Below, piece after piece: positions 1 through 8,350 of a DNA stretch of 64,000 nt (positions are counted from its first letter, which is position 1; every line of letters starts with the position of its first letter). Under the pieces are notes generated by a model that had not been told where the DNA came from, did not search any database, and worked only from the letters and a program-made list of their open reading frames with translations. The position numbers were made by a program, and so were the translations under genes. Where the stretch lies: contig CAZIDY010000014.1 of assembly GCA_964538505.1 (NCBI GenBank), positions 1 through 64,000 of the forward strand. The letters are read 5' to 3'. Source of the DNA: Zeimonas sp964538505 (GTDB taxonomy: Bacteria > Pseudomonadota > Gammaproteobacteria > Burkholderiales > Burkholderiaceae_E).

Positions 1-589
1 CGGCGAGCAGGAAGGCGATGTAGAGCAGCCCGACGATGATGATCGTCGTCTGGAAGAGGTCGGTGAAAGCCACCGACCACATGCCGCCGAACAGCGTGTA
101 GACGGTGACGACGGCGGCGCCGAGCATGATGCCGTGCGACAGCGGGATCGCGCCGCCCGACAGCGTGTTGAAGACGATGCCGAGCGCGACCATCTGCGCC
201 GAGGTCCAGCCCAGGTACGACAGCGTGATCGCGATCGCCGTCCCGATCTCCACCGTGGGGTTGTAGCGCTTGCGATAGAAGTCGCCGATCGTCAGCAGCT
301 CCATCCGGTAGAACGGACGGGCGAAGAAGAGCGCGACGATGATCAGGCAGAAGGCCGCGCCGAAGGGGTCGGCGACGACGCCGCCGAGGCCGTCGCGCAG
401 GAAGGTCGACGACACGCCCAGCACCGTCTCGGCGCCGAACCAGGTGGCGAACACGGTCGCCATGTTCATGTACAGCGGCAGGCTGCGTCCGGCGACGAGG
501 TAGTCGGCCGAGCTCTGGACGCGCTGCGCGGCGTACAGGCCGATCCCGACGGTCACGGCCAGATAGAGCATCACCAGTGAGGTCAACAT
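1..589 (-). CDS. Sodium:solute symporter (SSS family), N-terminal part
   Basis: The reverse strand is open from an ATG at 589 to the window edge, giving the first 196 residues. It reads as alternating hydrophobic helices with a short N-terminal helix, a segment near residues 30-36 (SADYLVAGR) and a Gly/Thr-rich stretch (ATWFGAET) typical of SSS permeases, which import organic acids, amino acids or similar solutes with Na+. The C-terminal part lies outside the window, so substrate class cannot be judged. It lies 116 bases downstream of ubiB on the same strand; that gap holds no clear terminator. Confidence 0.85.
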   Translation of the reverse strand, partial: MLTSLVMLYLAVTVGIGLYAAQRVQSSADYLVAGRSLPLYMNMATVFATWFGAETVLGVSSTFLRDGLGGVVADPFGAAFCLIIVALFFARPFYRMELLTIGDFYRKRYNPTVEIGTAIAITLSYLGWTSAQMVALGIVFNTLSGGAIPLSHGIMLGAAVVTVYTLFGGMWSVAFTDLFQTTIIIVGLLYIAFLLA

Positions 590-705
590 CCGGTCAGTCG
601 CCCATCGAGTCGCAGAGTCGAAAAAAGGCGCGAAACATTACCTGATTTTGCGTGTGCGGGGGAGACCGTCCGGCGGGGTTTTGCCGCCTGCGTAGCACCG
701 GTGCG

Positions 706-2313
706 TCAGGCGAGCCAGCGGAACGCCTCGATGAGCGCGACGGCGACGACGAGCATCGCGAGCAAGGCGATCCATCGGCGCATCGTGCGCTGCTCTCGCA
801 CCAGGCGCTCGAGCGCGCGCGTGAGCGGATCGACCTTCGGATGCGCCTGGCGCTCGAGCGCCTGGTGCGCGAGCCGCGGCAGCTCCGGCAGCATCCGGCT
901 CCAGTGCGTTGCCTCGATGCGCACGCGCTCGAGCAGGCCGGCGAGCCCGACCTGCTCCTGCATCCAGCGTTCGAGGATCGGCTTGGCGGTGACCCACAGG
1001 TCGAGATCGGGGTCGAGCTGGCGGCCGAGCCCTTCGATGTTCAGCAGCGTCTTCTGCAGCAGCACGAGCTGCGGCTGGATCTCGACGTTGAAGCGGCGCG
1101 ACGCCTGGAACAGGCGCAGCAGCACGAGGCCGAGCGAGATCTCCTTCAGCGGCCGGTCGAAGAAGGGCTCGCAGCACGCGCGCACCGCACCCGCCAGGTC
1201 CTCGACGCGCGTGTCGGGCGGCACCCAGCCCGACTCGACGTGCAGCTCGGCCACGCGCCGGTAGTCGCGCCGGAAGAACGCGAGGAAGTTCTGCGCGAGG
1301 TAGTCCTTGTCGAATTCCGACAGCGTGCCGACGATGCCGAAATCGAGCGCGATGTAGCGGTTGAAGTCGTCTCCTTCGTCGCCGACCAGGATGTTGCCCG
1401 GGTGCATGTCGGCGTGGAAGAAGCCGTGGCGGAACACCTGCGTGAAGAAGATCTCGACGCCTTCGCGCGACAGCCGCTTCAGGTCGATGCCCGCTTCGCG
1501 CATCCGTTCGATCTGGCTGATCGGGATGCCGTGCATGCGCTCCATCGTCAGCACGTTCGCCGCACACCAGTCCCAGTGGATCTCCGGCACGCGCAACAGG
1601 CGCGTCCCCTCGAAGTTGCGGCGCAGCTGGTTCGCGTTGGCGCCTTCGCGGATCAGGTCGAGCTCGTCGTGCAGGTAGGTGTCGAACTCGTCGATGACGT
1701 CGAGCGGTCGCAGCCGGCGCGCGTCGGCCGAGATCCGCACGAACAGGTTGCCGGCGGTGCGCATCAGCTCGAGGTCGCGTCCGATGACGGCGGCCATTCC
1801 CGGGCGCACGACCTTCACGGCCACCTCGCGGCCGTCCTTCAGCCGCGCGAGGTGCACCTGCGCGATCGACGCCGAGGCGATCGGCTCGAGCTCGAAGACC
1901 TCGAACAGCGCGTCGATCGGACGGCGCAGGCCGCGCTCGATCTCGCGCACGGCGAGCGCGCCGGGGAAAGGCGGGACGCGGTCCTGCAGCAGCGCGAGCT
2001 CGTCGGCGATCTCGGCGCTGAGCAGGTCTCGCCGCGTCGACAGCACCTGGCCGAACTTCACGAAGATCGGCCCGAGACTTTCGAGTGCCTGTCGCAGCCG
2101 GGCGCCGGCCGGCGCGTCGAGCCTTCGTCCGAAACGCAACACGCGACCGGCGACCAGCGGCCATCGCGAGCCCGTCGTCGCCGCCGCGCCGGAGACGGCG
2201 ATCTCGTCGAGTCCGAAGCGCCAGGCGACGAAGAGGATCCGGATGAGTCGGGTAATGCGCAAGGCGGGCGGGGTTTCCGGAAGGAGAGGGGGCGACCGGC
2301 GCGAACGCGCCAT
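706..2313 (-). CDS. ubiB: UbiB, ABC1/ADCK-type kinase-like protein for ubiquinone biosynthesis
   Basis: This 535-residue protein matches the usual UbiB length. Visible family motifs are the KxGQ segment (KFGQVLSTRRDLL, near residue 86), the Ala/Ser-rich loop (SASIAQVH, near 147), the nucleotide-binding lysine in VAVKVVRPG, the catalytic-loop-like FFHADMHPGNIL and the metal-binding DFG in ALDFGIVG. A hydrophobic helix near residues 510-530 would anchor it in the inner membrane. UbiB supports aerobic and anaerobic ubiquinone synthesis; the family has ATPase rather than protein kinase activity. The ATG at 2313 was preferred over one 63 bases upstream because the extra residues are not family-like. 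It is divergent from the TRAP genes, and the usual ubiE/ubiJ neighbours are absent. Confidence 0.93.
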   Translation of the reverse strand: MARSRRSPPLLPETPPALRITRLIRILFVAWRFGLDEIAVSGAAATTGSRWPLVAGRVLRFGRRLDAPAGARLRQALESLGPIFVKFGQVLSTRRDLLSAEIADELALLQDRVPPFPGALAVREIERGLRRPIDALFEVFELEPIASASIAQVHLARLKDGREVAVKVVRPGMAAVIGRDLELMRTAGNLFVRISADARRLRPLDVIDEFDTYLHDELDLIREGANANQLRRNFEGTRLLRVPEIHWDWCAANVLTMERMHGIPISQIERMREAGIDLKRLSREGVEIFFTQVFRHGFFHADMHPGNILVGDEGDDFNRYIALDFGIVGTLSEFDKDYLAQNFLAFFRRDYRRVAELHVESGWVPPDTRVEDLAGAVRACCEPFFDRPLKEISLGLVLLRLFQASRRFNVEIQPQLVLLQKTLLNIEGLGRQLDPDLDLWVTAKPILERWMQEQVGLAGLLERVRIEATHWSRMLPELPRLAHQALERQAHPKVDPLTRALERLVREQRTMRRWIALLAMLVVAVALIEAFRWLA

Positions 2314-2408
2314 TCTATCTATGCGGCGTGCCCCGCCGGGTTTCCCCGCGACTGGACGAACCCCGCCCGAAGGCACTAGATTGCGGGCACCAAACGGAGG
2401 AGACCTTC

Positions 2409-3446
2409 ATGCAGTCATCCCGTCGTCGTGTCGTGGCCGGTGCGGCAGGAGCCGCGGCCATCGGAGCCTTCCCGGCCATCGTTCGCGCGCAGTCGAAAAT
2501 CCAGCTCAAGCTCAGCCACTATCTGCCGCCTTCGCACGGGCTGCAGACCGACTTCATGGAGCCGTGGGCGCGCGAGCTCGAGGCGAAGACGCAGGGCGCG
2601 GTGTCGGTGCAGGTCTCGCCCGGCACCTCGTCGCTGGGGCGTGCCGAGAACCAGCTCGACCAGGTCCGCAACGGGATCGTCGACATCGCGTTCGGCTTGT
2701 GCGGATTGCCGCGCGGGCGCATGACGCGCAGCACGATCATCGAGATGCCGCTGCTCGTGCGCAAGGCCGAGGCCGGCTCGCGCGCGATGTCGAATCTCTA
2801 TCCGAAGATGCTCGGCCCCGACTATCAGGGCCTGAAGCCGCTGCTGCTGATGACGCACAACGGCGGACACTTCCACACGCGCGACAAGCGCGTCGTGATG
2901 CCCGACGACCTGCAGGGGCTGCGCATCCGCACGCCTTCGCCCACTGTCTCGATGATGCTCGAGTTCCTCGGTGCGAGCCCGGTCGGCATGCCACCGGCGC
3001 AGGTCTACGAGAGTATCCAGCGCGGCGTGCTCGACGGTGCGTGCTTTCCGTGGGACCCGGTGCGCGCGTTCAAGCTCGGCGAGGTCACGAAGCACCACTG
3101 CGAAGCCTACGTGTACACCGCGGCGTTCTGGTTCGCGATGAGCGATCGCAAGTACAAGTCGCTGCCCGCCGACGTGCGCAAGGTCATCGACGACATCTCG
3201 GGCGAGGCGCTGCTCGCGAAGGTGCAGGGCTGGTGGGACAAGTGGGACGCTGCCGGCCGTGCGACTGCAGTCGAGCGCAACAACGAGATCGTCACCCTCA
3301 CCGACGCGCAGCGCGGGCAGTGGGAAGAGCGGCTCACGCAGATGTTCAACCGGGCGATGCAGGACTTCGAGAAGCGGGGCGTCGCCGACGCGCGCGACAT
3401 CTACATCGCGATGCAGCGCGAGGTCGCGAAGATCGAGAAGGCCTGA
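2409..3446 (+). CDS. dctP: TRAP transporter substrate-binding protein, DctP family
   Basis: A 345-residue periplasmic solute receptor. The N-terminus carries a twin-arginine motif (SRRRVVAG) followed by a hydrophobic stretch and an AQS cleavage-like site, so export is probably by Tat. The conserved segment GLRIRTP contains the arginine that normally binds the substrate carboxylate. A strong ribosome site (GGAGGA, 2396-2401) sits 7 bases before the ATG and decides the start. It is followed by the two membrane subunits at 3480 and 3983. The substrate is probably an organic acid but cannot be named from sequence. Confidence 0.93.
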   Translation: MQSSRRRVVAGAAGAAAIGAFPAIVRAQSKIQLKLSHYLPPSHGLQTDFMEPWARELEAKTQGAVSVQVSPGTSSLGRAENQLDQVRNGIVDIAFGLCGLPRGRMTRSTIIEMPLLVRKAEAGSRAMSNLYPKMLGPDYQGLKPLLLMTHNGGHFHTRDKRVVMPDDLQGLRIRTPSPTVSMMLEFLGASPVGMPPAQVYESIQRGVLDGACFPWDPVRAFKLGEVTKHHCEAYVYTAAFWFAMSDRKYKSLPADVRKVIDDISGEALLAKVQGWWDKWDAAGRATAVERNNEIVTLTDAQRGQWEERLTQMFNRAMQDFEKRGVADARDIYIAMQREVAKIEKA

Positions 3447-3479
3447 TCCGGGCGGTACCGTCGTCGACGGGTTCCGGAA

Positions 3480-3986
3480 GTGTCATCGCGCGCCGCCGGC
3501 GTGCTGACGCACGCCGAGTCGTTGCTGCTCGGGTTCTGCCGCGTCTGCGCGTGGATCGGCGTCGCGATCCTGGTCGCCTGCGCAGCGCTCACCGTTGCCG
3601 ACGTACTGCTGCGGCGGATCAGCGGCGATGCAATCCCCGGCATGGTCGACATGACGCAGCTGATGGTGATGACGGGCGTCTTCCTGTGCGTGCCCTTCGT
3701 CTTCGAGCAGCGCGCGAACGTCGAGGTGGAGCTGTTGTACGACCGGCTGCCGGGGGTGCTGCAGCGATCGCTGTCGCGGGTGTGGCTGGTCGTTGCGCTG
3801 CTGTTCCTGCTGGCGATCGCGTGGTACGTGGGGATCGCGGCGAGCCAGGTGCTCGAGTATGGTGATCGCTCGCCGACGGTGGCGATTCCGATGATCTGGT
3901 ACTGGGCGCCGATCCTGTTCGGGACGGTCGTGTCGGCGGCGGTGTGCGGGTTGCAGCTCGTGCGTTCGTTGGCGGGCTCGACATGA
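3480..3986 (+). CDS. dctQ: TRAP transporter small permease, DctQ family
   Basis: A 168-residue protein with four predicted membrane helices, as expected for DctQ: segments near residues 18-38, 58-78 (MVMTGVFLCVPFVFEQ), 98-118 and 135-155. The start is a GTG at 3480, 33 bases after dctP. Its stop overlaps the ATG of the large permease (ATGA at 3983-3986), indicating translational coupling. DctQ and DctM together form the Na+-coupled elevator transporter fed by the DctP receptor. Confidence 0.9.
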   Translation: MSSRAAGVLTHAESLLLGFCRVCAWIGVAILVACAALTVADVLLRRISGDAIPGMVDMTQLMVMTGVFLCVPFVFEQRANVEVELLYDRLPGVLQRSLSRVWLVVALLFLLAIAWYVGIAASQVLEYGDRSPTVAIPMIWYWAPILFGTVVSAAVCGLQLVRSLAGST

Positions 3987-5284
3987 CAGTCTCGCCCCTG
4001 CTCGGCGTGCTCGGCTTTGCAGCCGTCATCGCGCTGGTGATGCTGCGCATGCCGGTGGCGATCGCGATGGGGGCGGTCGGATTCGTCGGGCTGACGATCG
4101 CGTCGGGGCTCGATACTTCGGGGTTCATGCTCGGGCGCGCCACCTTCGAGGCGGTGTTTCCGTATTCGCTGTCGGTGGTGCCGCTGTTCATCGCGATGGG
4201 CGTGTTCGCCGGGCACGCGGGGCTGTCGCAGTCGCTGTATTCGTTCGTCGCGGCGATCGTCGGGCATCTGCGCGGCGGGCTGGCGATGGCCACCGTCGGC
4301 GGTTGCGCGATCTTCGGTGCGGTCAGCGGCTCGGGCATCGCGACCACGGCCACGATGGGACGCGTTGCGTTGCCGGAGATGCGGCGCCATGGCTACGCCG
4401 ATTCTCTGGCCTGCGCATCGGTGGCGGCAGGCGGCACGCTGGGCGTGATCATTCCGCCGTCGATCCTGTTCGTCATCTACGGGCTCGCCACCGAGCAGTC
4501 GATCGGGCGTCTCTTCCTCGCCGGCGTGCTGCCCGGAATCCTCGGGATGCTGCTCTATTCGCTCGCCGTCTCCTGGTCGGTGCGCGCGCGTCCCGAGGCG
4601 GGGCCGGCCGGCGAGCGCAGCTCGTGGAGCGAACGTCGACAGGCCTTGCGCGCGGTGTGGCAGGTGGTGCTGCTGTTCGGTCTCGTGCTCGGCGGGATGT
4701 ATCTCGGCTGGTTCTCGCCGACCGAGGCGGCGGCGGTCGGTGCCGTCGGCGCGATCGTGCTCGCCGCGCTCTCGGGGCGGCTCACGCTGCGCGTGATTGG
4801 CCGCGGATTCACCGAGACTGCGCTCACCAGCGGGATGATTTTCGTCATCCTGATCGGAGCGGGGATCTTCAACGCGTTCATCGAAGCCACCGGGCTCACC
4901 GATGCGCTGATCGCCACCGTCGACCACATGGAGTGGAACCGCTGGTGGGTGATGCTCGCGCTGATGGTCACCTACATCCTGCTCGGCGCGCTGATGGACG
5001 AGCTGTCGATGATCCTGCTCACCGTCGGCCCGGTGTTCCAGCTCGTCACCGCGCTCGGCTTCGATCCGATCTGGTTCGGCGTGATGCTGATCACCGTCTG
5101 CGAGATCGGGATGATCCTGCCGCCGGTGGGCATCAACCTGTTCGTGATCCAGTCGATCGCCAATGTGCCGCTCGCGACGGTCGTGCGCGGCATCGCGCCT
5201 TTCGCGATCGTCGACATGCTCCGGCTGCTGATCCTCGCGCTCTTTCCGTGGCTCGCGACCTGGCTGCCGTCGCGGATGGTGTAG
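3983..5284 (+). CDS. dctM: TRAP transporter large permease, DctM family
   Basis: A 433-residue polytopic membrane protein. Family features include GGCAIFGAVSGSGIATTATMG near residue 105 and the repeated half-site region containing CEIGMILPPVGINLFV near the C-terminus. An ATG 39 bases upstream is in frame, but the start at 3983 overlaps the dctQ stop and gives the normal length. It is the last gene of the TRAP operon and converges on the MarR gene with 10 bases between stops. Confidence 0.93.
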   Translation: MTVSPLLGVLGFAAVIALVMLRMPVAIAMGAVGFVGLTIASGLDTSGFMLGRATFEAVFPYSLSVVPLFIAMGVFAGHAGLSQSLYSFVAAIVGHLRGGLAMATVGGCAIFGAVSGSGIATTATMGRVALPEMRRHGYADSLACASVAAGGTLGVIIPPSILFVIYGLATEQSIGRLFLAGVLPGILGMLLYSLAVSWSVRARPEAGPAGERSSWSERRQALRAVWQVVLLFGLVLGGMYLGWFSPTEAAAVGAVGAIVLAALSGRLTLRVIGRGFTETALTSGMIFVILIGAGIFNAFIEATGLTDALIATVDHMEWNRWWVMLALMVTYILLGALMDELSMILLTVGPVFQLVTALGFDPIWFGVMLITVCEIGMILPPVGINLFVIQSIANVPLATVVRGIAPFAIVDMLRLLILALFPWLATWLPSRMV

Positions 5285-5294
5285 CGCGCTCCGC

Positions 5295-5867
5295 TCAGCT
5301 CGCCGTGCGGTCTTCGCTGCCTTCGCCGATCGGCGGAAAGCTGCCCGATGCACGCAGCTCCTGGCTTCGATCGAAGAGCCGCGTGAGCACGCGGTCGAGC
5401 GTCTCGCGCTCGGGCTCGTCGAGCACGGCGAGGAACCACGCTTCCATCTGCCGTACCTCGGGGATGATCGAGCGGCACATCGCGGTGCCCTTCTTCGTGA
5501 GGAAGAGCACCAGCCGGCGCCGGTCGCGCGGGTCTTCGCTGACGGCGACGAGATCGAGCTCGACCAGACGGCGCTGCGCGCGGCTTACGCGCGCCTTGTC
5601 CATGCTCGTGTGCTCGACGACCTCGTTCGGTGCCGTGGGTCCGTGCGCGTGCAGCGCCATCAGGATGCGCCACTCGGGGATCTGGATGCCGAAGCGTTCC
5701 TCGAACAGCGAGCCGATCGACTGGCTCAGCCGGTTGGCGACGACGGCGAGCTTGTACGGAATGAACTCGTGCAGCCACAGCGCGTCGCCGTCGCTCGGCA
5801 ACGCCTGCGCGACGTTGCGACGGGGACGCGGCGAAGCGGGGGTACGCACGATGCGCGATCCGCTCAT
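5295..5867 (-). CDS. MarR-family transcriptional regulator
   Basis: A 190-residue winged-helix regulator. The DNA-binding core lies near residues 60-130: a recognition-helix region (NEVVEHTSMDKARVSRAQRR) followed by the wing (DPRDRRRLVLFLTKKG), which is the MarR signature. The N-terminal 25 residues are basic and Pro-rich. The ATG at 5867 overlaps the stop of the amino-acid permease gene (ATGA, 5864-5867), so the two are co-translated. The likely target is the promoter region at 7265-7594, which would control permease and transaminase together; this is an inference from gene order. Confidence 0.88.
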   Translation of the reverse strand: MSGSRIVRTPASPRPRRNVAQALPSDGDALWLHEFIPYKLAVVANRLSQSIGSLFEERFGIQIPEWRILMALHAHGPTAPNEVVEHTSMDKARVSRAQRRLVELDLVAVSEDPRDRRRLVLFLTKKGTAMCRSIIPEVRQMEAWFLAVLDEPERETLDRVLTRLFDRSQELRASGSFPPIGEGSEDRTAS

Positions 5868-7264
5868 TTGGCCGCGACGGCCGCGCCGATCGGTGCGGCG
5901 GCGACGGGGTCGTCTGCCGAGAGCGGGACCGCGCGGAACGGATTGCGCCGCTGCACGGCGAGCGTCCAGAAGAGCGCGAAGCTGCAGGTGATGCCGAGCA
6001 TCCACGCGACGTTGCGGTAGATCGGCGCAGCGAGCTCGGGAGTGGGGGAGATGTTCAGGAAGACGTAGGCCATGCCGAGGATGCCCAGCAACTGCGGAAC
6101 CGGGAACCACGGCGAGCGGAACGGACGCAGCGTCTGCGGAAAGCGGATGCGAAGGACGATCAGGTCGATGTGCACGATGATATAGGCGATCAGCCAGCAC
6201 CCTGCAGCAGCCACGGTGAGCGACAGGATCGAGCCTGCATCCATGCCGAGCGGCACGCGCACCGCGCCGATGCCGACAGCCAGCGCGATCAGCGCGGGCG
6301 CCGGCGCGCCTGCCCGGTTCTCGCGCCCGAGCACGGCCGGCAGCTGGCCGCTCTGCGCCATCCCCTGCACCATTCGCGAGACGCTCGCGAGCACGGTGTT
6401 CAGCAGCGTCGCGCTGCCGAGGATCGCGAGCAGCGCGAACCAGATTCGCGCCGGTGCACCGAAGATCGACTGCGCGAGCTCGACGTGCGGCGTTGCCGAC
6501 CCGAGCGTCTCGGGGGTGAGCATCGCGAGGCCGGCCGTGCAGTACATGCCGTAGGCGACGACGATCAGCACGAGCCCGATCAGCATCGCGCGTGGAACGT
6601 CGCGTCGCGGGTTGCGGGCTTCTCCGATCATCGGGCAGACGAACTCGAGCCCGACCAGCCCCCAGATCGCGAGTGCGACCAGCGACAGCGCCGCAGCCGG
6701 TACCAACGGCTGCTCGGTGAGCACCGCGCCGATGTTTCCGCTGAACGCGCCGGCGAAGCCGATGACGAGAATGCCGGCGAACATGGTTCCGACGAGCGCG
6801 GTCTGCAGCCGCGCGAACATGTCGATGCCGCGCAGGTTCAGCAGGCAGAACAGGGCGAGCAGCAGCAGGCTCGGCTGGCCGATCACTGCGGTGATCTCCG
6901 GCGCCAGTCGTCCGACGAGCGTGTCGACGAGGATCAGCTCCGCCGGGATGCCGAGCATCGCCACCGCGACGTAGCCCGACAGCGCGGCGATGATCGCCGG
7001 TCCCGGCCCGATCGCCGCCTGCGTGTACGCGCCTACCGATCCGGCGCGCGGCAGCATCAGCGAGAGCTCGGCGAACGACAGCACGTAGCTCAGCGCGAGC
7101 AGCGCGGCGAGGCCGATGGCGACGAGATAGTTGATCGCGCCGAGGCCCGCGCCGTTGAGCATGCTGATCATCGTGCTCTGCACGACGACGACGCCGACCG
7201 CGGTGGCGACGAGCGCCGGCAGCCGCAGGCCGCCGCGATGCGCGTTCGGAAGTTCGTGGGCCAT
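5864..7264 (-). CDS. APC-superfamily amino acid permease
   Basis: A 466-residue protein with about 12 membrane helices. The first helix region (VVVVQSTMISMLNGAGLG) and the third (SLMLPRAGSVGAYTQAAIG) match the unwound substrate-binding region of amino acid/polyamine permeases. The start at 7264 was chosen because AGGAGA lies just upstream on the coding strand and the longer reading frame adds non-family sequence. It forms an operon with the downstream MarR gene and is divergent from the HAD/transaminase genes, which suggests uptake of an amine or amino acid processed by the transaminase. Confidence 0.88.
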   Translation of the reverse strand: MAHELPNAHRGGLRLPALVATAVGVVVVQSTMISMLNGAGLGAINYLVAIGLAALLALSYVLSFAELSLMLPRAGSVGAYTQAAIGPGPAIIAALSGYVAVAMLGIPAELILVDTLVGRLAPEITAVIGQPSLLLLALFCLLNLRGIDMFARLQTALVGTMFAGILVIGFAGAFSGNIGAVLTEQPLVPAAALSLVALAIWGLVGLEFVCPMIGEARNPRRDVPRAMLIGLVLIVVAYGMYCTAGLAMLTPETLGSATPHVELAQSIFGAPARIWFALLAILGSATLLNTVLASVSRMVQGMAQSGQLPAVLGRENRAGAPAPALIALAVGIGAVRVPLGMDAGSILSLTVAAAGCWLIAYIIVHIDLIVLRIRFPQTLRPFRSPWFPVPQLLGILGMAYVFLNISPTPELAAPIYRNVAWMLGITCSFALFWTLAVQRRNPFRAVPLSADDPVAAAPIGAAVAAK

Positions 7265-7594
7265 GAAGTCTCCTGTCGGGCGGGCGTCTCGGACGAACGC
7301 TTCGCCGTGCCGTTCTACCATCCGATCGTTGTCATCGCAACAGATTTATGCAACGGCAGTTTTCTCGGGTGTCTGAAGCCATTCGAGAATGGTTCGCACG
7401 CAGAGGGTGTGAATCTGCGGCGGCCGCTCCGGAAGCGGATACGGATTAATCGTTGCGTTGACAACCAATCGAGCGTTGCTGCACACTCGGGTGCGCCGCC
7501 CTGCCGGAAACGACGCACCCCACGGCGCGCGACGAACCGCCTTCCCGACGGCCTGGGACCGCCCGGCGTCTACCTGGTGCATTACGGAGCGAGG
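7265..7594. promoter_or_regulatory. Divergent promoter region between permease and HAD/transaminase genes
   Basis: This 330-base stretch carries no convincing gene. It is less GC-rich than its surroundings between about 7325 and 7500. A TTGACA sequence lies at 7458-7463 on the plus strand, but the sequence 17 bases on (near 7481) is a poor -10 match. It is the natural place for the operator of the MarR regulator encoded at 5295-5867; I could not identify a clear palindromic operator by eye. Confidence 0.4.
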
Positions 7595-8350
7595 ATGAGC
7601 TTGAGCGGGATACAGAGCGAGAGCGTGGCCACGGTGGCGGAAAGCGGAGCGGTATCCGTGAGCGGAACGCGGCCGCGCCGCTTCGGCGCGCTGCTGCTCG
7701 ACTTCGGCAGCGTCATCACCTTCACCGCCTTCGAGCGGCATCGCGACTCGGAGCGCACCCTCGGCCTCGCGCACGGCACCTTCGGCTGGCTCGGGCCCGT
7801 CGACCCGGACACCGATCCGCTGTGGCGCAGCATGCAGCGCGGCGAGATCAGCGAGCGCGACTACTGGTCGCATCGCGCGGCCGAGGTCGGGTCGATGGTC
7901 GGCCGGCCCGAGTGGACGCCGCTCGATTTCTTCCAGGCGATCCGCGGCGACGATCCGAATCTTGCGATCCGCGAGTCGGCGCGACAGACCATTGCAGCGG
8001 CACGCGCCGCTGGCCTGCGCGTGGGCATCCTGTCGAACGAGCTCGAGCTGTACTGGGGGCGTCCGTTCATGGACCGGCTCGAACTGCTGCGCGACATCGA
8101 CGTGCTCGTCGACGCGACGCACACGCACATCCTGAAGCCCGATCCGCGCGCCTATGCGCTCGCGCTCGAGGCGCTCGGCATGGGCGCCGAGCGCGTATTG
8201 TTCGTCGACGACCAGCTGCGCAACGTCGAGGGGGCGCGGCGGCTGGGCATCGAGGCCGTGCATTTCGACGTCGCTGCGGCCGACGCGTGCTTCGCGTCGG
8301 TGCGCCGGCAGCTCGGGCTCGAAGCGAACGCAAGCGGGGAAGCGAAGTGA
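7595..8350 (+). CDS. HAD-superfamily hydrolase (subfamily IA)
   Basis: A 251-residue protein with HAD motifs in order: motif I LLLDFGSVI near residue 33, motif II in GILSNE, the motif III lysine in HILKPDPRAY and motif IV VLFVDDQLRNVEGARRLG. The nucleophile Asp is present, but the usual second Asp two residues on is Gly (DxG instead of DxD), as in the DFGGV-type branch of subfamily IA. It is probably a small-molecule phosphatase or dehalogenase-like hydrolase. Its stop overlaps the GTG start of the transaminase (GTGA, 8347-8350), so the two act in one pathway or are at least co-expressed. Confidence 0.88.
   Translation: MSLSGIQSESVATVAESGAVSVSGTRPRRFGALLLDFGSVITFTAFERHRDSERTLGLAHGTFGWLGPVDPDTDPLWRSMQRGEISERDYWSHRAAEVGSMVGRPEWTPLDFFQAIRGDDPNLAIRESARQTIAAARAAGLRVGILSNELELYWGRPFMDRLELLRDIDVLVDATHTHILKPDPRAYALALEALGMGAERVLFVDDQLRNVEGARRLGIEAVHFDVAAADACFASVRRQLGLEANASGEAK

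Noticed and set aside
620..700. Hairpin after ubiB as terminator
   Set aside because: Only five pairs (GGCGG/CCGCC) with no T-run; too weak to list.
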